This document shows, piece by piece, positions 43,517 to 54,346 of a stretch of DNA of 63,399 nucleotides; position 1 is the stretch's first letter; each line of letters begins with the position of its first letter. The position numbers were made by a program, and so were the translations under genes. The notes below the pieces were generated by a model. That model was not told the origin of the DNA and did no database searches. It was given only the letters and a program-made list of their open reading frames with translations. This stretch comes from Bondarzewia mesenterica. Taxonomy: Eukaryota > Basidiomycota > Agaricomycetes > Russulales > Bondarzewiaceae. The stretch covers positions 1 through 63,399 of the forward strand of contig SGPL01000139.1 of assembly GCA_004802705.1 (NCBI GenBank), in the 5' to 3' direction.

Positions 43517-45297
43517 GATGAAAGACACCATGACGGCGACGATGCGTATGCACAAACTATCAGGAGGAGTGTAGTGAACCGCCTGGTCCTATGAATCTGA
43601 ATCTTCTCCCTGTATAACAGTCCCATTCACCACTTCAACTCAAGCAGCCATTTCGCGACAGAGATATCGTCTCGTGCCCACTTAGAGACGCAATCTAGTG
43701 TCACCGGCGATAACTCCAGTTATGCTTGGATGAGGAATCTACCCTTCAACAGCCGACGGCTGCTACATTTGTTGTATGAGGGCGAGTCGAGAAGGCATGC
43801 GGGGCGCCGGCGAGCGTACTCCAGATGACCGAACAGCATGGATGAGATCCACGTAGATGGATGACTAGCTAAGGTAGGCATCGCGTGTGTTCGCAGTGAA
43901 TGCAGTACATAGCAGACAGGGGAAGGGAGAACTTTGGAAGAAGATACCATGTGTAGCGGTACTGCTCGCTGACCATTTCGAAGTTTTACCGCAAGGACCT
44001 GTGGAGTGGCTAGAGCATTGATCCTCGGTCCTGGTCTAGCCCAGGCTGCACCATTCCGATACACCGATACAACTTGAAAGAACGTCTCGAGAGGTCAAGA
44101 AGAATCATGGACACTGTGGAAATGTTCTACTCCTAACGTGCTGGCATTGACGGCGGCTGATGGTTTGAAAAGCGATTGTTGTCGTAAGATGTCGAAGTTG
44201 AACTCGAGTCTCAAAGGGTGCTTCGACCTCTGAATCGTGTTCAACCGGACGGAATAAGTATTTAGTTGGCGCGCGTAGGATAGGATTGTCGGTTACACTG
44301 GAGAGATCCGCTGGCAAAGAATCGCACATAGACAAGATCGCTACATAGGACCTCATAGGACTCGGAGAACCTGGACACTGTGCGATCAGGAATCGCGGAT
44401 CTTAGAGAATCTCGGGGGATCCCGAGCTAACCATTCTAGGGTCGTGAATGCACCGAATAGTACCCGCCTATGAAAGAACGTAGCGAATGCCCAAACTCTC
44501 AACCAGGTGCGCACATTTATGTAACGTCCCTACCACTAGAATAGAGACGTGAGTGCAGGAAGCATATCCCTGCCGAGCCGTCACGGATATCGGGAGTTTG
44601 TCAGGGACGTCAACCTCAACTCACCTTCAGTGACTCCATTCACATGATAACTGGTTTAGTACTACTCCTGCGAGTCCGCTCGACCGATTGGGCAAGCAAG
44701 AGATGATTCTCGTAGAAATTGGCTAAACATGCCAACGACGATGAAGCACTTCGGCAGGAGCTCATGCAGATGGAGTTGAAGACGCATCCGTACTATCTGC
44801 ATTGTACAGGCTGCTGCACTGGCTCCTACTAGTAATGAGTCATTGTGTAATAATGTGAAATGGACGAGCCTCAGAGTCAGTGGGCAGTAGACCAATTTTG
44901 CCAAGCATACGTACGCGTGATAGGAAAGGCTACTTTAGGGAGATAGAACTTAGAAGGGGCTTGAAGTTGGCGGGTTCTCCGATGCACCATGAGACATGTG
45001 TGACGCGACCAGATCTACTGGCAGTGTTGCTTGAACTTATAGCAATACGATTTGCAACGGAGATTGGACTCCAGACAAGAATGCTGCGTAAATTACAGAG
45101 TGAAGGATAGAGTGATGCAAAAATAACAATATAGTGCAAGGACAACGACTTATGAAATGCAACAGAAAGAATAAAAGACAATGATCAGAAAGATTCAGTG
45201 AGTCGGGTGGAAAACGAGCGTCGATCTACGGTAACTTAGTGCCGTATCCAAGATACGTTCGTCTTCTAATCCAAGGAGTAGCATAATGTGCAGCGCG
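43517..45297. other. long region without a supported gene
   Basis: About 1.8 kb. Minus-strand open frames at 43,720-44,064, 44,105-44,356, 44,662-44,904 and 44,930-45,181 have some hydrophobic character. I could not join them by in-phase introns into a recognisable protein. A decayed membrane-protein gene is possible but not shown. Confidence 0.35.
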
Positions 45298-46290
45298 CTA
45301 ACCATAGTATACGCTGAATGAATTAAAAATGGCATCAGTCAACAAAGATTGGAATGAACGAAGGAAGACCCACCCCCTCGATGTAGTCGATATTGGCTTG
45401 AAATCCACCCTGCCAGAGTCAACGAAATGCCGAAGTACATCGTCCCAGTCGTCACGATTGTCCCAGGTAATTTTGCTTGGAGGGTCAACCTCAACGGGCA
45501 TTACTTGACTGATACCGCCACACTGGATCAGCACAACGGCGGCACCGATCCCGCCATTGCGTCGGCATCGCTCATCGCGCTGCTGGATCTCAGCAGCGAC
45601 TAGGGGATCACGACCTGTCACATACGTTCGAGGAACGATGTGAGTGCCCTTGACCACGAACCTAGGGTGAATGATGATTGATTGGCAAGCGAAAAAAAAA
45701 AAACATAAACAACTTTCGACTCACTGACGATGTCTATCACTTGTAGGTCGATAGCTAAGCTCCACGAGAAGAGCATGTTGACGGACATTAGCGGGCACAC
45801 GCTTTAACTGAAGCGCTTGGAAGCCAGCCCAGCCAAGCAATGCTGAATGCAACGACGTGAATTTGCGCAAAAGTTTGGCGAGATTTTCGTCTGGATAATC
45901 AACGCTTATAGGCTGCTGCTTGGATGCTGAGATCTGGGCGGCAGTGTGCTGGCAGATAGCCTTGTGTGAGGGCCAGTGAAGCTTTTGGCATTCGGGAGAC
46001 TGAGTAGAAGACACCGTTTCATTGAGAGGCGATGAAGGGACGACTGAAGTGACTCACGCAGTAGTTGGTCGTCATCTGTATAACGTAATGCAGACATGTT
46101 AAATCCACTGGCAGAGATGAATATTGAGATGCGTTGTACGTACGCAGCCCCCGCAAAGGCGAAACTGTTTGATAGTGGGTTGCTCGATGGATCCGCATTG
46201 GTCACATAAGCGGGCACCTCGTTGTCTATGAGCGTGCGCAGAAGGAGTGTAATAATTGGCAGCGGCGGGTGTAGCGTAGTAGGAGGTCAT
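45298..46290 (-). CDS. MYND-type zinc-finger protein
   Basis: Predicted protein-interaction zinc-finger protein; function unknown. ATG 46290 (MTSYYATPAAANYY) leads to a complete MYND finger: LCDQCGSIEQPTIKQFRLCG, GC, then an 18-nt exon (46058-46075) coding MTTNYC, then SPECQKLHWPSHKAICQH. The spacing is C-x2-C-x11-C-x2-C-x5-C-x3-C-x7-H-x3-C. After the finger come a helical segment (ENLAKLLRKFTSLHSALLGW), KRVPANVRQHALLVELSYR, and, past a 45.7-kb intron, VVKGTHIVPRTYVTGRDPLV and GAAVVLIQCGGISQVMPVEV, a layout common in mushroom MYND proteins. A final intron (about 45,313-45,370) leads to VYYG and the stop. The exact reading just before it (DFKPISTTSRG versus an alternative frame QANIDYIEG) is unresolved. 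Confidence 0.8.
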
Positions 46291-46370
46291 AGCAACTCTG
46301 AAAGTATTGTCTGTGAGTTCGGATAGAAGAGATCGATCTCTGGCTCGGAGCAATGCTGAGCAAGGGCCAT
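46287..46370 (-). CDS. upstream ORF of the MYND gene, stop overlaps main start (ATGA)
   Basis: An ATG at 46370 (MALAQHCSEPEI...) opens 27 codons that end in a TGA sharing its bases with the main ATG: 46290-46287 reads ATGA. It starts about 12 bases downstream of the TATA-like element if transcription starts close by, so whether it is inside the transcript is uncertain. The overlap would allow termination-reinitiation control. Confidence 0.4.
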   Translation of the reverse strand: MALAQHCSEPEIDLFYPNSQTILSELL

Positions 46371-46381
46371 TGTTTTGACCG

Positions 46382-46389
46382 TTATATAG
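46382..46389 (-). promoter_or_regulatory. TATA-like box upstream of the MYND gene
   Basis: Reads CTATATAAC on the minus strand, about 95 bp before the main ATG and only about 12 bp before the uORF ATG. The position fits a fungal core promoter only if transcripts start downstream of the uORF start. Confidence 0.35.
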
Positions 46390-49080
46390 TCTCCAGTGCG
46401 ATAGAAATGTCTATCTTTGGGGTCTGAAAATCTTCATCGGCCCAGTACCGAGTCGAGACAAAAGTAGAGGAACATTGTCTCGGATTCTCGGTACAAATGT
46501 ATTGAAATGAAGCCATCTTTTTGTGTTGCATGTCGTCAACATCCAGGGCCGCGAGGATAACGAGTTCTGGAGAATTGAGAAACAATAACTGAGGGTAGCA
46601 AGCAGTCGACGCGTGAGCGTGCAAAACAAAAAGCGGGAGGCAGCAATGCGCTTCCCGTCCCGGTTTGGAAGGTCAGGCTGACGCTTGCTTCGTTGCAACA
46701 CAATTGACCTTCTTCTCTCCCTCTAGCCTGTATGACTCGCCGTTGAGATTCATCGTAGGAAAACGTATTTATTTATTGTTTTGATCCACTATGTGTGCTC
46801 CTTGTCTTCCTTACATAACTGCCAGCTCATTGGGCACCACACAGGTAACTCGCCAGCAAATCCAGTTCCAAAACAAACTAAACCATCTCTCTTGTCGATT
46901 GGCGGAAGAGTTTTTGGGGGGCGGTTAGCAAAGCTAACATTCCTCGTTTCTCGCGATGCGGCGGCTTTGGTGAGGTCTTCCCCAAAAATTTGTCATTCAA
47001 ATTTTTGTTCTACATTTCTCTACGTTTCCCCCGGATCGTGTCAGTGGTGTATATGGCTTCTGAACATACCTCCGCAGCAGACCCGCAGGCCGCGGCTTTG
47101 ACCTGGAACGTGTTTGATCGGTATGAATGCATGAAACACGGGAGCTTTCTTGCGTATAACGGGACCCTTCGTCATGTACATTTTTCTACCGCTTTCATTG
47201 TGATAGCTTCATGGTGGCTGTGTTACTCCTCCCAAGACTTCTGACTCGCCCCAACACGTCTACTTACATCAAGAAAGCGCCTGCAATCTGCTGACTTCAA
47301 AAGCGCATCCGTATAATTACCACCTCTGGAGCGCCAGGTAAGCCGTTGTTCGGAGAGCTGATAGGAAAGTTCCACAGACGTGTGCCTCCTCTTCAAGCTT
47401 TGCACATCTAACGTTCCATCCCCTTCATCCCCTTCATTCTTCGGTTCTTAGGTCACTTCTTTTCGATAACCTAATCGTACAGCGGAAGTTACACCTGCCC
47501 AGACACGCATATGAGGAACCTTGTTGGCTTTGACCAGGATACGATGGGAGGCCGACCTCCTTGCCTGACAATATCGCAGCTAGCCCGCTATACTTAGCGC
47601 CTCTTGGAAGATGATTAATGTTAACTGCTGTGTCTTCCGTCCAGATGATGCATCTTCCTCCAGGTTTTTCTCCCGCATCGCCTTTTGGCGCACAGGGATC
47701 CAAGTGAGTTCCATTCCTTTCAAGTTGACAGTGAATCTTGCCCTGTACGTGTCAGGAACATCGCTTCGTGCTGACCGCTTCTTCACCTACTTCTCACCTT
47801 TTCTGATGGCAAGTGCCTGTTGATCATTCAAATCTAATAGTGGAAACATTAAACGGGTGTGTCGTGATTCGGAGCCTGCTGTTATGATCAGGATGAATAT
47901 GTATATTTCCGATAAGACGAACGGTCTCTTTTACTGAATTTTCTGCCTTCCTATCAGCGTCATCCAGGCCCCACTGTGTTTCGGAATATACCACCATCTG
48001 GTGATTGGTGATCGAGTGCCGCGTCTGGACATTTTTGGTGTGGCCGTTTCCGGTTTTGAAGGTATAAAGTTTATTACCGAAATCCGCAACTTGATCATAG
48101 GTTGATCAAATCATGACAGATGATCTGATGCGTCTATACGGAGAATCGTGAGCATACAATGGAGCGGCCTTCTCCGAGCAGCATATCCAATGTGCGGTTC
48201 CCCTTTTCATCTTGCCACCGTTCATCACTCAGCACTCAGCTTCTCTTGAAGAAATATACAGTTGTCACGCTTTGATACTTCCTTTCCCCAAACCCCAGAC
48301 TCCTCGTATTCCATGCCGAAATGTTGGAATCCCATACATATCAGATGAGCACATGGCGCCATACCTAGAATATGTATGTGCCTGGACACTTGTTACATCT
48401 ATTCCGTGGCTGCCACAACCGAAACACGTTTTCTTATTGCAGAATTCTGTCGGATCTCTGACATGTCGCTCCCACAAGATGATCGGAAATGTTTGAGTTT
48501 CGCAGCTCTTCGTCTGACTGCCGCCAAATGTGAGTGAGTACCTTCTCCTCAAACAGTCTCGGACCCCACACCCGATCTATGCAATGAGTCGGTTTGATCG
48601 TTTGATCGTCCGCAGTTGCAACCCGGGTGTCGGGTGTGGCAGGCCAAATAAACCTCTGTTGCGTGAGTGAAGTATGTACGTTTGCTTGCGTTTGCAACGC
48701 TGCTTAAGACGGCAAGCACTCAAAATGTTCCTTAAAACACCTTCAAAAACACCTTCAGTCTTTTACATCGATACAGGCAGGTGAATTTCTTGCCAAGCTT
48801 CAAGCTTCAAATGCCCCGGCGTGTGTAAACGGTGTCAATGCTTTACTTCCAACCTGCGACGTGACAGAATTCATGAATGAGCCCTGGTCACGTAAATTTT
48901 ATACTTCGACGATATTCCTAGAAAATGAAAAAAAAATAAGAAAAACACCATTCATATTACCTCTAATATCAGTGGAACTAGACGGGCGGCACGGAGATGG
49001 GATTACTTGATTGTATATGTCTACATAGGGTTCTTTTACCCTCAACGACAATAATGGATTGGAAAAATAAATCAGTGGAA
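46390..49080. other. long region without a supported gene
   Basis: About 2.7 kb. A plus-strand start at 47,053 (MASEHTSAADPQAAALTWNV, then FDR before a GT donor) could splice to a short exon at about 47,271. The combined peptide is only about 37 residues and unrecognised. Other frames at 47,434-47,823 and 48,212-48,697 show no motif or exon pattern. Decayed genes or long UTR/promoter DNA are possible. Confidence 0.35.
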
Positions 49081-50603
49081 TTAATTCTCATTCTCGATAA
49101 CGGCTTCAGCAGTCCGATCCCTCACGCCCTTTAGAAACTTCACGAGGTCCGTTCCGCCTGTGCCCTTCAAAAGCGCTTTCTTCTCCGCTTCATTTGCCCC
49201 AACGGGTTCGCCTCCGATCTTCCTTGACGGACCGATGATGTACAATGCAACGATACGGATGTGCGCATCACGGAACAACTTCAACGAGGTCACGGCCGCA
49301 TTATACGCGTCCATAAGCTCCGCATCTTTTCCCTCCATCACAGTGTCGCGGACAGGACGGGGGTCGGCAGAGAGGTGACGCAGGAAGTTACGATGATGTC
49401 GCGGCATATAGGCCTGCATTCGCGTGAGGAAGGAGATCTTGGGTCTGTCAGATCCGGATGCGGACGCGGAAGCGGAAGAAGATGCTGTGGGCCTCGGAGC
49501 GTAATCGCCCGTGAGCGAATTGGAGTGAGAATACTCGTCTACACCGAGGAAAATGTCGAGGGCGTGCACGAGCGAACTTTGTGCTGCGCTCGTGCCGGAC
49601 AGCTCAGTAGGGGCCGCCAGTTCCGGATGTTCCTCGAGTCCTTCAAACACCCATTTTCTGCGTTCAGAACTAGAGTCTGCGCCACGAAACCACGGTCGGA
49701 TGTCGTTGTAGAAAACATCCGGCCTGCAGCCATCGCGAACGCTCAACAAAAGCACAGTAAGATCGTCGATGACACGCGCAAGGGCATGTAGGTATCGAGT
49801 GGTACGACGATATGCAATAGCATCGCCCACGAACAGTTCGTCCATCGTCGCGCGCATGAGCTCAAGAGCTTCAACTCCGCGGAGCTCCATGCGTGCACTG
49901 GTAAGATAGAATTCCTCTTCGTCTTTCGTGCCAGTGAAGAGAGTGAGAGATCGGAGGTTATCCAGCGCCGGCGCCAGCTGAGGCGCTGTATCCGTAGGCT
50001 CGGAAGGCGGGGACTTCAGCGCCCAGTTGTACAGGACGTCGTCAGAGTATGTTACGACGGGAGGCAGCTGAAGCTGAGCACAAATTTGCAGAAGAGGGAT
50101 TGTTATGGGCGCCGGGATGCGTATTTCGGCGGAAGAGGATGGAGGAACAGAATGGATGTAGAAATGCATGATCCAGGTCAGGACGTGATGCGCCCGACGA
50201 AGCATCAGCTCAGATTGGTTCAATTCAGAAGTAGACACTATAGGCAACTGGAACGGGCGTTAACGGACATCGCAGACTCAAAACGTCTAAATTTAACCGT
50301 ACCTCCCGGATATGGGCCCGCCATGAGTCCGACTGAATTTTTTTCCTCCTCAGACACTCCGGGTTTGCCACCCAGCTGCAACTTCTGCGCCCGAGCATCG
50401 TCAAGCGCTCGTTCCCATGACTCCCACTGCTCCGGCAGCCGAGTCAAAGGTGGCTGTGGGGGCATGAATCCTGTCCGTGTGTCAACGTCAAAATCATGCG
50501 CAGCGAGTGTCGTAGTATCGACAATCCCCGCGGGTACTCCCAATTCGGCATTGGGACGAGGAAGATTAAGAAAATGATCAGACAGTAATTCAAAGAGATC
50601 CAT
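49081..50603 (-). CDS. indoleamine 2,3-dioxygenase (IDO)
   Basis: Haem enzyme that opens the indole ring of tryptophan to N-formylkynurenine, the first step toward kynurenines and de novo NAD+. Two exons, 50603-50303 and 50237-49081, with a 65-bp intron give 485 residues, typical of fungal IDO. Landmarks: LLSDHFLNLPRPNAELGVPA; LTRLPEQWESWERALDDA; AHHVLTWIMHFYIHSVPP; IPAPITIPLLQICAQLQLPP; TYSDDVLYNW; TLFTGTKDEEEFYLTSARME; YNDIRPWFRGADSSSERRKW and VFEG; GTSAAQSSLVHALDIFLGV; then FLTRMQAYMPRHHRNFLRHL. The histidines in MPRHHRNFL include the proximal haem ligand. The C-terminus has LFRDAHIRIVALYIIGPSRK and GTGGTDLVKFLKGVRDRT, the distal conserved GTGGT loop. The start agrees with the family N-terminus. 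All key motifs are intact. Confidence 0.95.
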
Positions 50604-50665
50604 GGTCGTTTTAGCTGATTACTGTCGGAAGGCAAAGGATGAGCGACAGTTTGAAGCAGTTTGGG

Positions 50666-50671
50666 TATATA
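50666..50671 (-). promoter_or_regulatory. TATA-like box of the IDO gene
   Basis: Minus-strand CTATATACCC lies about 63 bp upstream of the IDO start codon, a usual distance for a compact fungal core promoter with a short leader. Confidence 0.5.
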
Positions 50672-52163
50672 GGGGTCCGGAACTTTGTCTGGTTACTCAT
50701 CCTCTTTGCATAGAACGGTTCCAGGCAGTGATTAATGATTCCTAACATTTGCTTGCTTACAGATACAAAGTTCACTATCATAGTCATCTAATCAGATAGG
50801 CATTCGAAGTACTCGGAACCCGTTTCACATTTTACTCTACACACTCGCACACGGTGCCAAATTGTACCAGCATTGAAAGGACTTGTATGCAATCCTGTCT
50901 AGTCTAATGCGATTATCCGTGAATCGCCCATGCAAGCGCTGTATCGAAACACTGCACTGATCAGCTATAAATTCATAAATTCAGAGTGTTTCATAATCAC
51001 GATCCAATAACTGTTGACCCTCAAAGCAGCGCCTGTACCCCTGGCCAAAAATTAGCATATGTAACAGGCTCGAACTTCCTCATGACGAAAGGCAAGCCGC
51101 AATGAAATGGACTGATTAGTGAGTTCAGGCAACTGCTTGTCTTGCAAGTTCTCGAATCGGACCTACATTAAGTGGACATCCGGGGTAGCCTTCCTGTCGA
51201 TAACTTACTTGATCGATATTTGTGGCGATACCTCTACGTTCGAGTCTCGTTCGAGGCGACCGTATCGTGAGCATTTAATACTTGATGTGATGATGCAGTC
51301 ATCGCCTCTCGAACCTATTAGAATGGGTAGAAAATTTAACAAAGTACGTCAACAACCTCATCGAGCCAAGAGGACACCGAGAACGTCAGCAAGAACAGAG
51401 CTTAGATCGAGCTGCCCCCTAGCGTCATTTTCAGTAAATTTGCAACGTGTAGAAGACGGTTTCCAAGACCATGGCCAGTAGTTCAGTAGGAAAACAACGA
51501 AAATTCAGCTGACTGAGCAGAGGAATCGATGGACCCCCATTACTATGCAATACATAGGATAAAGCGGTCGAACTGGAGAAGACTGGACAACGGAATAGGG
51601 AAGAAGGTCTGGCCTCAGGATCTGGCTCCGGAAAATGACGCCGAGATTTGAACTGCCAGCGAATTTCGAAAGCAAAAATCCGAACAGCAAGGAAGCAGTG
51701 GTGGGATTAGGGAAATTCATGCATTCATGAATCGAAGGCAATAGAAAACCACGAGCGACGGCGATCTGCAAATTATGGGCGCTAAACTTGAAATCAAATA
51801 GGGCCTCAACTTACTTGAGTACTCAGCAAGGGGCAACCATGGTCAGTGGAGGTTTCCGCGACTCCAACAATCTATGTACCATGATGATGCTCTCCGAACG
51901 GTGCCGGGGATTGTGGACCAAGCGATTAGCTAGAATCACGTGCTTATGATGTGTAGGTGTTAGATAATAGCAAGAAAAAAAAATTGGAGGATCCCGATTG
52001 GCCTGCTCCCGAAGTTCTCAGGCCCGGAGGGAACCGGGGCACCAGATTGCCTTCATTTTTAACTGTCCGAAACTTGTCAACTAACAACTTTCATCTCCAC
52101 CACCACCACCATCCACCACTTTTCTTATTTCCTTTCCTTTTACGTCCCTCCTACATCTCAGTC
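50672..52163. other. intergenic region between divergent genes IDO and cytochrome c
   Basis: About 1.5 kb shared upstream region. Short frames at 51,119-51,481 (plus) and 51,505-51,771 (minus) have no motif. A CCACCACCACCACC-type tract lies just before the cytochrome c start. No other feature is supported. Confidence 0.45.
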
Positions 52164-52730
52164 ATGCCTTACGCTCCCGGTTCGTCGTTTTCATTGCAAT
52201 GTATCTCATAGGTTAAGTCTGACGCGGGTAAATTTGGTTCGCAGGTGACGCTGCTAAGGGTGCTAGTCTCTTCAAGACGCGTTGTGCGCAGTGCCATACT
52301 GTTGGTGCTGGCGAGCCTCACAAGGTTGGCCCCAATCTTCATGGGTAAGTTGCGACGCGTGTATTGGTCAAGGTAACCATAAGCGGCTATTGACGTGGCA
52401 CTCCAGTGTCTTCGGTCGTAAGACTGGTCAGGGAGAGGGCTTCTCCTACACTGCTGCCAACGTGAACAAGGGTATCACTTGGGACGAGAACACTTTGTTC
52501 GATTATCTCGAAAACCCCAAAAAGGTGCGTTATCAACCTTGGTCGTCTCGCCAAAGGTTTGACAAGGGTGTGCTTCGCAGTACATTCCTGGTACGAAGAT
52601 GGCATTTGCTGGTCTGAAGAAGGACAAGGACCGTAATGACCTCGTTACATGGCTGAAGGATGCTGTGCGTACATTTTAGTCGGCGATTTTTTTTTCGTAT
52701 TGCTCACTACTCTTGTAACAGACGGCATGA
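52164..52730 (+). CDS. CYC1: cytochrome c
   Basis: Soluble electron carrier of the mitochondrial intermembrane space, between complex III and complex IV. Five exons join in phase: 52164-52179, 52245-52344, 52407-52524, 52581-52664 and 52722-52730, giving 108 residues. It starts [20 protein letters not shown] and has the haem-attachment motif [14 protein letters not shown] and [20 protein letters not shown] follow, then [31 protein letters not shown] with the methionine ligand, and [14 protein letters not shown]. Both the histidine of CxxCH and the axial Met are present. The last exon holds just three codons including the stop. The first exon is only 16 bases. Confidence 0.97.
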
Positions 52731-53216
52731 AGGGTTGCTGCTTGAATCTTTGAGGACATTGATCCCTCTCTCACTCTCCCCGTTACTATATACCTTTCTT
52801 GGGCCATAGTACATGTAGACGACCCTTCTATTCATTTGGTTCTCCCCGCACTTGCCACACATCCCCGCTCATCTGCACTATTTTTATATTGTCCCAATAC
52901 ATCGGGCTGACTTGAGGATTCTTGAGCACTGCTTCCATCGTAAGGATCCAGAATAGAACCCCCCCCGACCTCTACGCGCTCCGAATGCTGACATCATTGA
53001 CGCGTCGATTTGTCCTTGTTATGCAACAGCCTTAGAAATCAATAGATGTAAATAATTCTGGCAACCGCCGGCCTTTGTATTTCTATCTGGCCCACTTGCT
53101 TTGTTTCTGTTAGATTGACGATAATCACCCTCAACCCCCAGTTTTCATTGCGAGCATCCTTCAATACAAACCTTGTATCTCCTTGCATTCGCTTGCCTTC
53201 CCATATCTCACAAGAC
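52731..53216. other. intergenic spacer
   Basis: About 490 bp containing the cytochrome c 3' UTR and the upstream region of the next gene. Nothing else recognised. Confidence 0.4.
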
Positions 53217-54346
53217 ATGGATGACATCGTTCAAGAAGATGAGAAGAAGCCATTTGATGCCGAGTTGGCAGGGCATGAGGAGGAAACACAACCAGATCCA
53301 GATGAGCATATCATGCTTGAGACAGGCAATGGACGAGTCTGGGTTGTGAAAGTGCGCCCCTTATTCTCTCCCTCCTTCACATTCAGTCGCGAACATGTTC
53401 ATGGTTTTACCAGATTCCGCGCTTCATCATGGACGTCTGGTCCTCCTTTAATGTCGAAGGCGTTCAACTCGCCACGATCCGCATCTACCACAATCCACAG
53501 CGTATATATCTCCAGATTCCCGAAGACCCAACAGACCCCAATTCGCCTGTCGACCGGTACGAGTTGGAGATGGTAAACCAAGATGTGAACAATCAGATAG
53601 TCATCGCGGAGCGAGAAAAAGAGCCGAATAGTCGCGCACGAACGACCATTATGACTGGCAAAATTAAACACGAGTGTAATCTGCGCCCCACTCTCACGGA
53701 GAGCTATCTCAAAAAGATGAGGGATAGGGCGGAAGTCGCGAAACAGCAGTCAAAGCCGATCAGGAGAATTGATGAAGTCATTTCTGGAGGGCAGGGTAGC
53801 ATCAATAGGCTAAGCAGTGGGGTCACAATCGCTGCTGGGTTCGCAGACCTTACGGTGCGCGACAGCGAACTCATCCTCTGTCGCCCTTTGCTGACCGCAT
53901 TACCTCACCATTTGCAGAAACCTAAAGCGAAACCGGCTAAAGGTCAATTCGAGCGCATGGCTCGTATGCCACGTAATCAGCTTCTCGATATGCTCTTCAA
54001 TCTGTATCGAGAGCGTGCACATTGGCCTATCAAACAACTGAGAGAGAAGACACAGCAACCAGAGGTGTATCTGAAGGAGGTGCTGAGCGAGATTGCGTTC
54101 CTCCATCGAAGCGGGGAATTTAATGGCACATGGGAGCTTAAAGCAAGCTTCAAAGAAGACGGGGTGGGTATTGACTTTGTGCTCAATCTAGTGATGGTAT
54201 ATGACGATGATGATGCTATGCAGATCAAGGGCGAGGAATCCGTTGCCGAGTTATACAAGGCTGAACCGCCTGAGGCGCAAGCGTTTCTGGAAGATGGTAT
54301 GGACGAGGACGAAGAGGATGAAGATGACATGGAAGAAGTGTCATAG
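53217..54346 (+). CDS. TFG2: transcription initiation factor IIF beta subunit (RAP30/Tfg2)
   Basis: Subunit of TFIIF, which brings RNA polymerase II to promoters and helps start-site choice. Exons 53217-53351, 53414-53854 and 53918-54346 give 334 residues. Domain order: an acidic start; the dimerisation barrel with GRVWVVKIPRFIMDVWSSFN, VQLATIRIYHNPQRIYLQI and KIKHECNLRPTLTESYLKKM; a basic linker; then the C-terminal winged helix RMARMPRNQLLDMLFNLYRE, HWPIKQLREKTQQPEVYLKE and VLSEIAFLHRSGEFNGTWEL. The tail is acidic and ends DEDDMEEVS. The second intron (53855-53917, 63 bp) is a multiple of three without a stop, so retention would insert 21 residues before the winged helix. The frame is otherwise clean. 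Confidence 0.94.

Noticed and set aside
47053..47330. Possible two-exon small gene starting MASEHTSAADP
   Set aside because: The splice gives a 37-residue product with no recognisable motif; mentioned only within the region description.
49261..49791. Plus-strand 176-codon frame
   Set aside because: Antisense of the IDO main exon.
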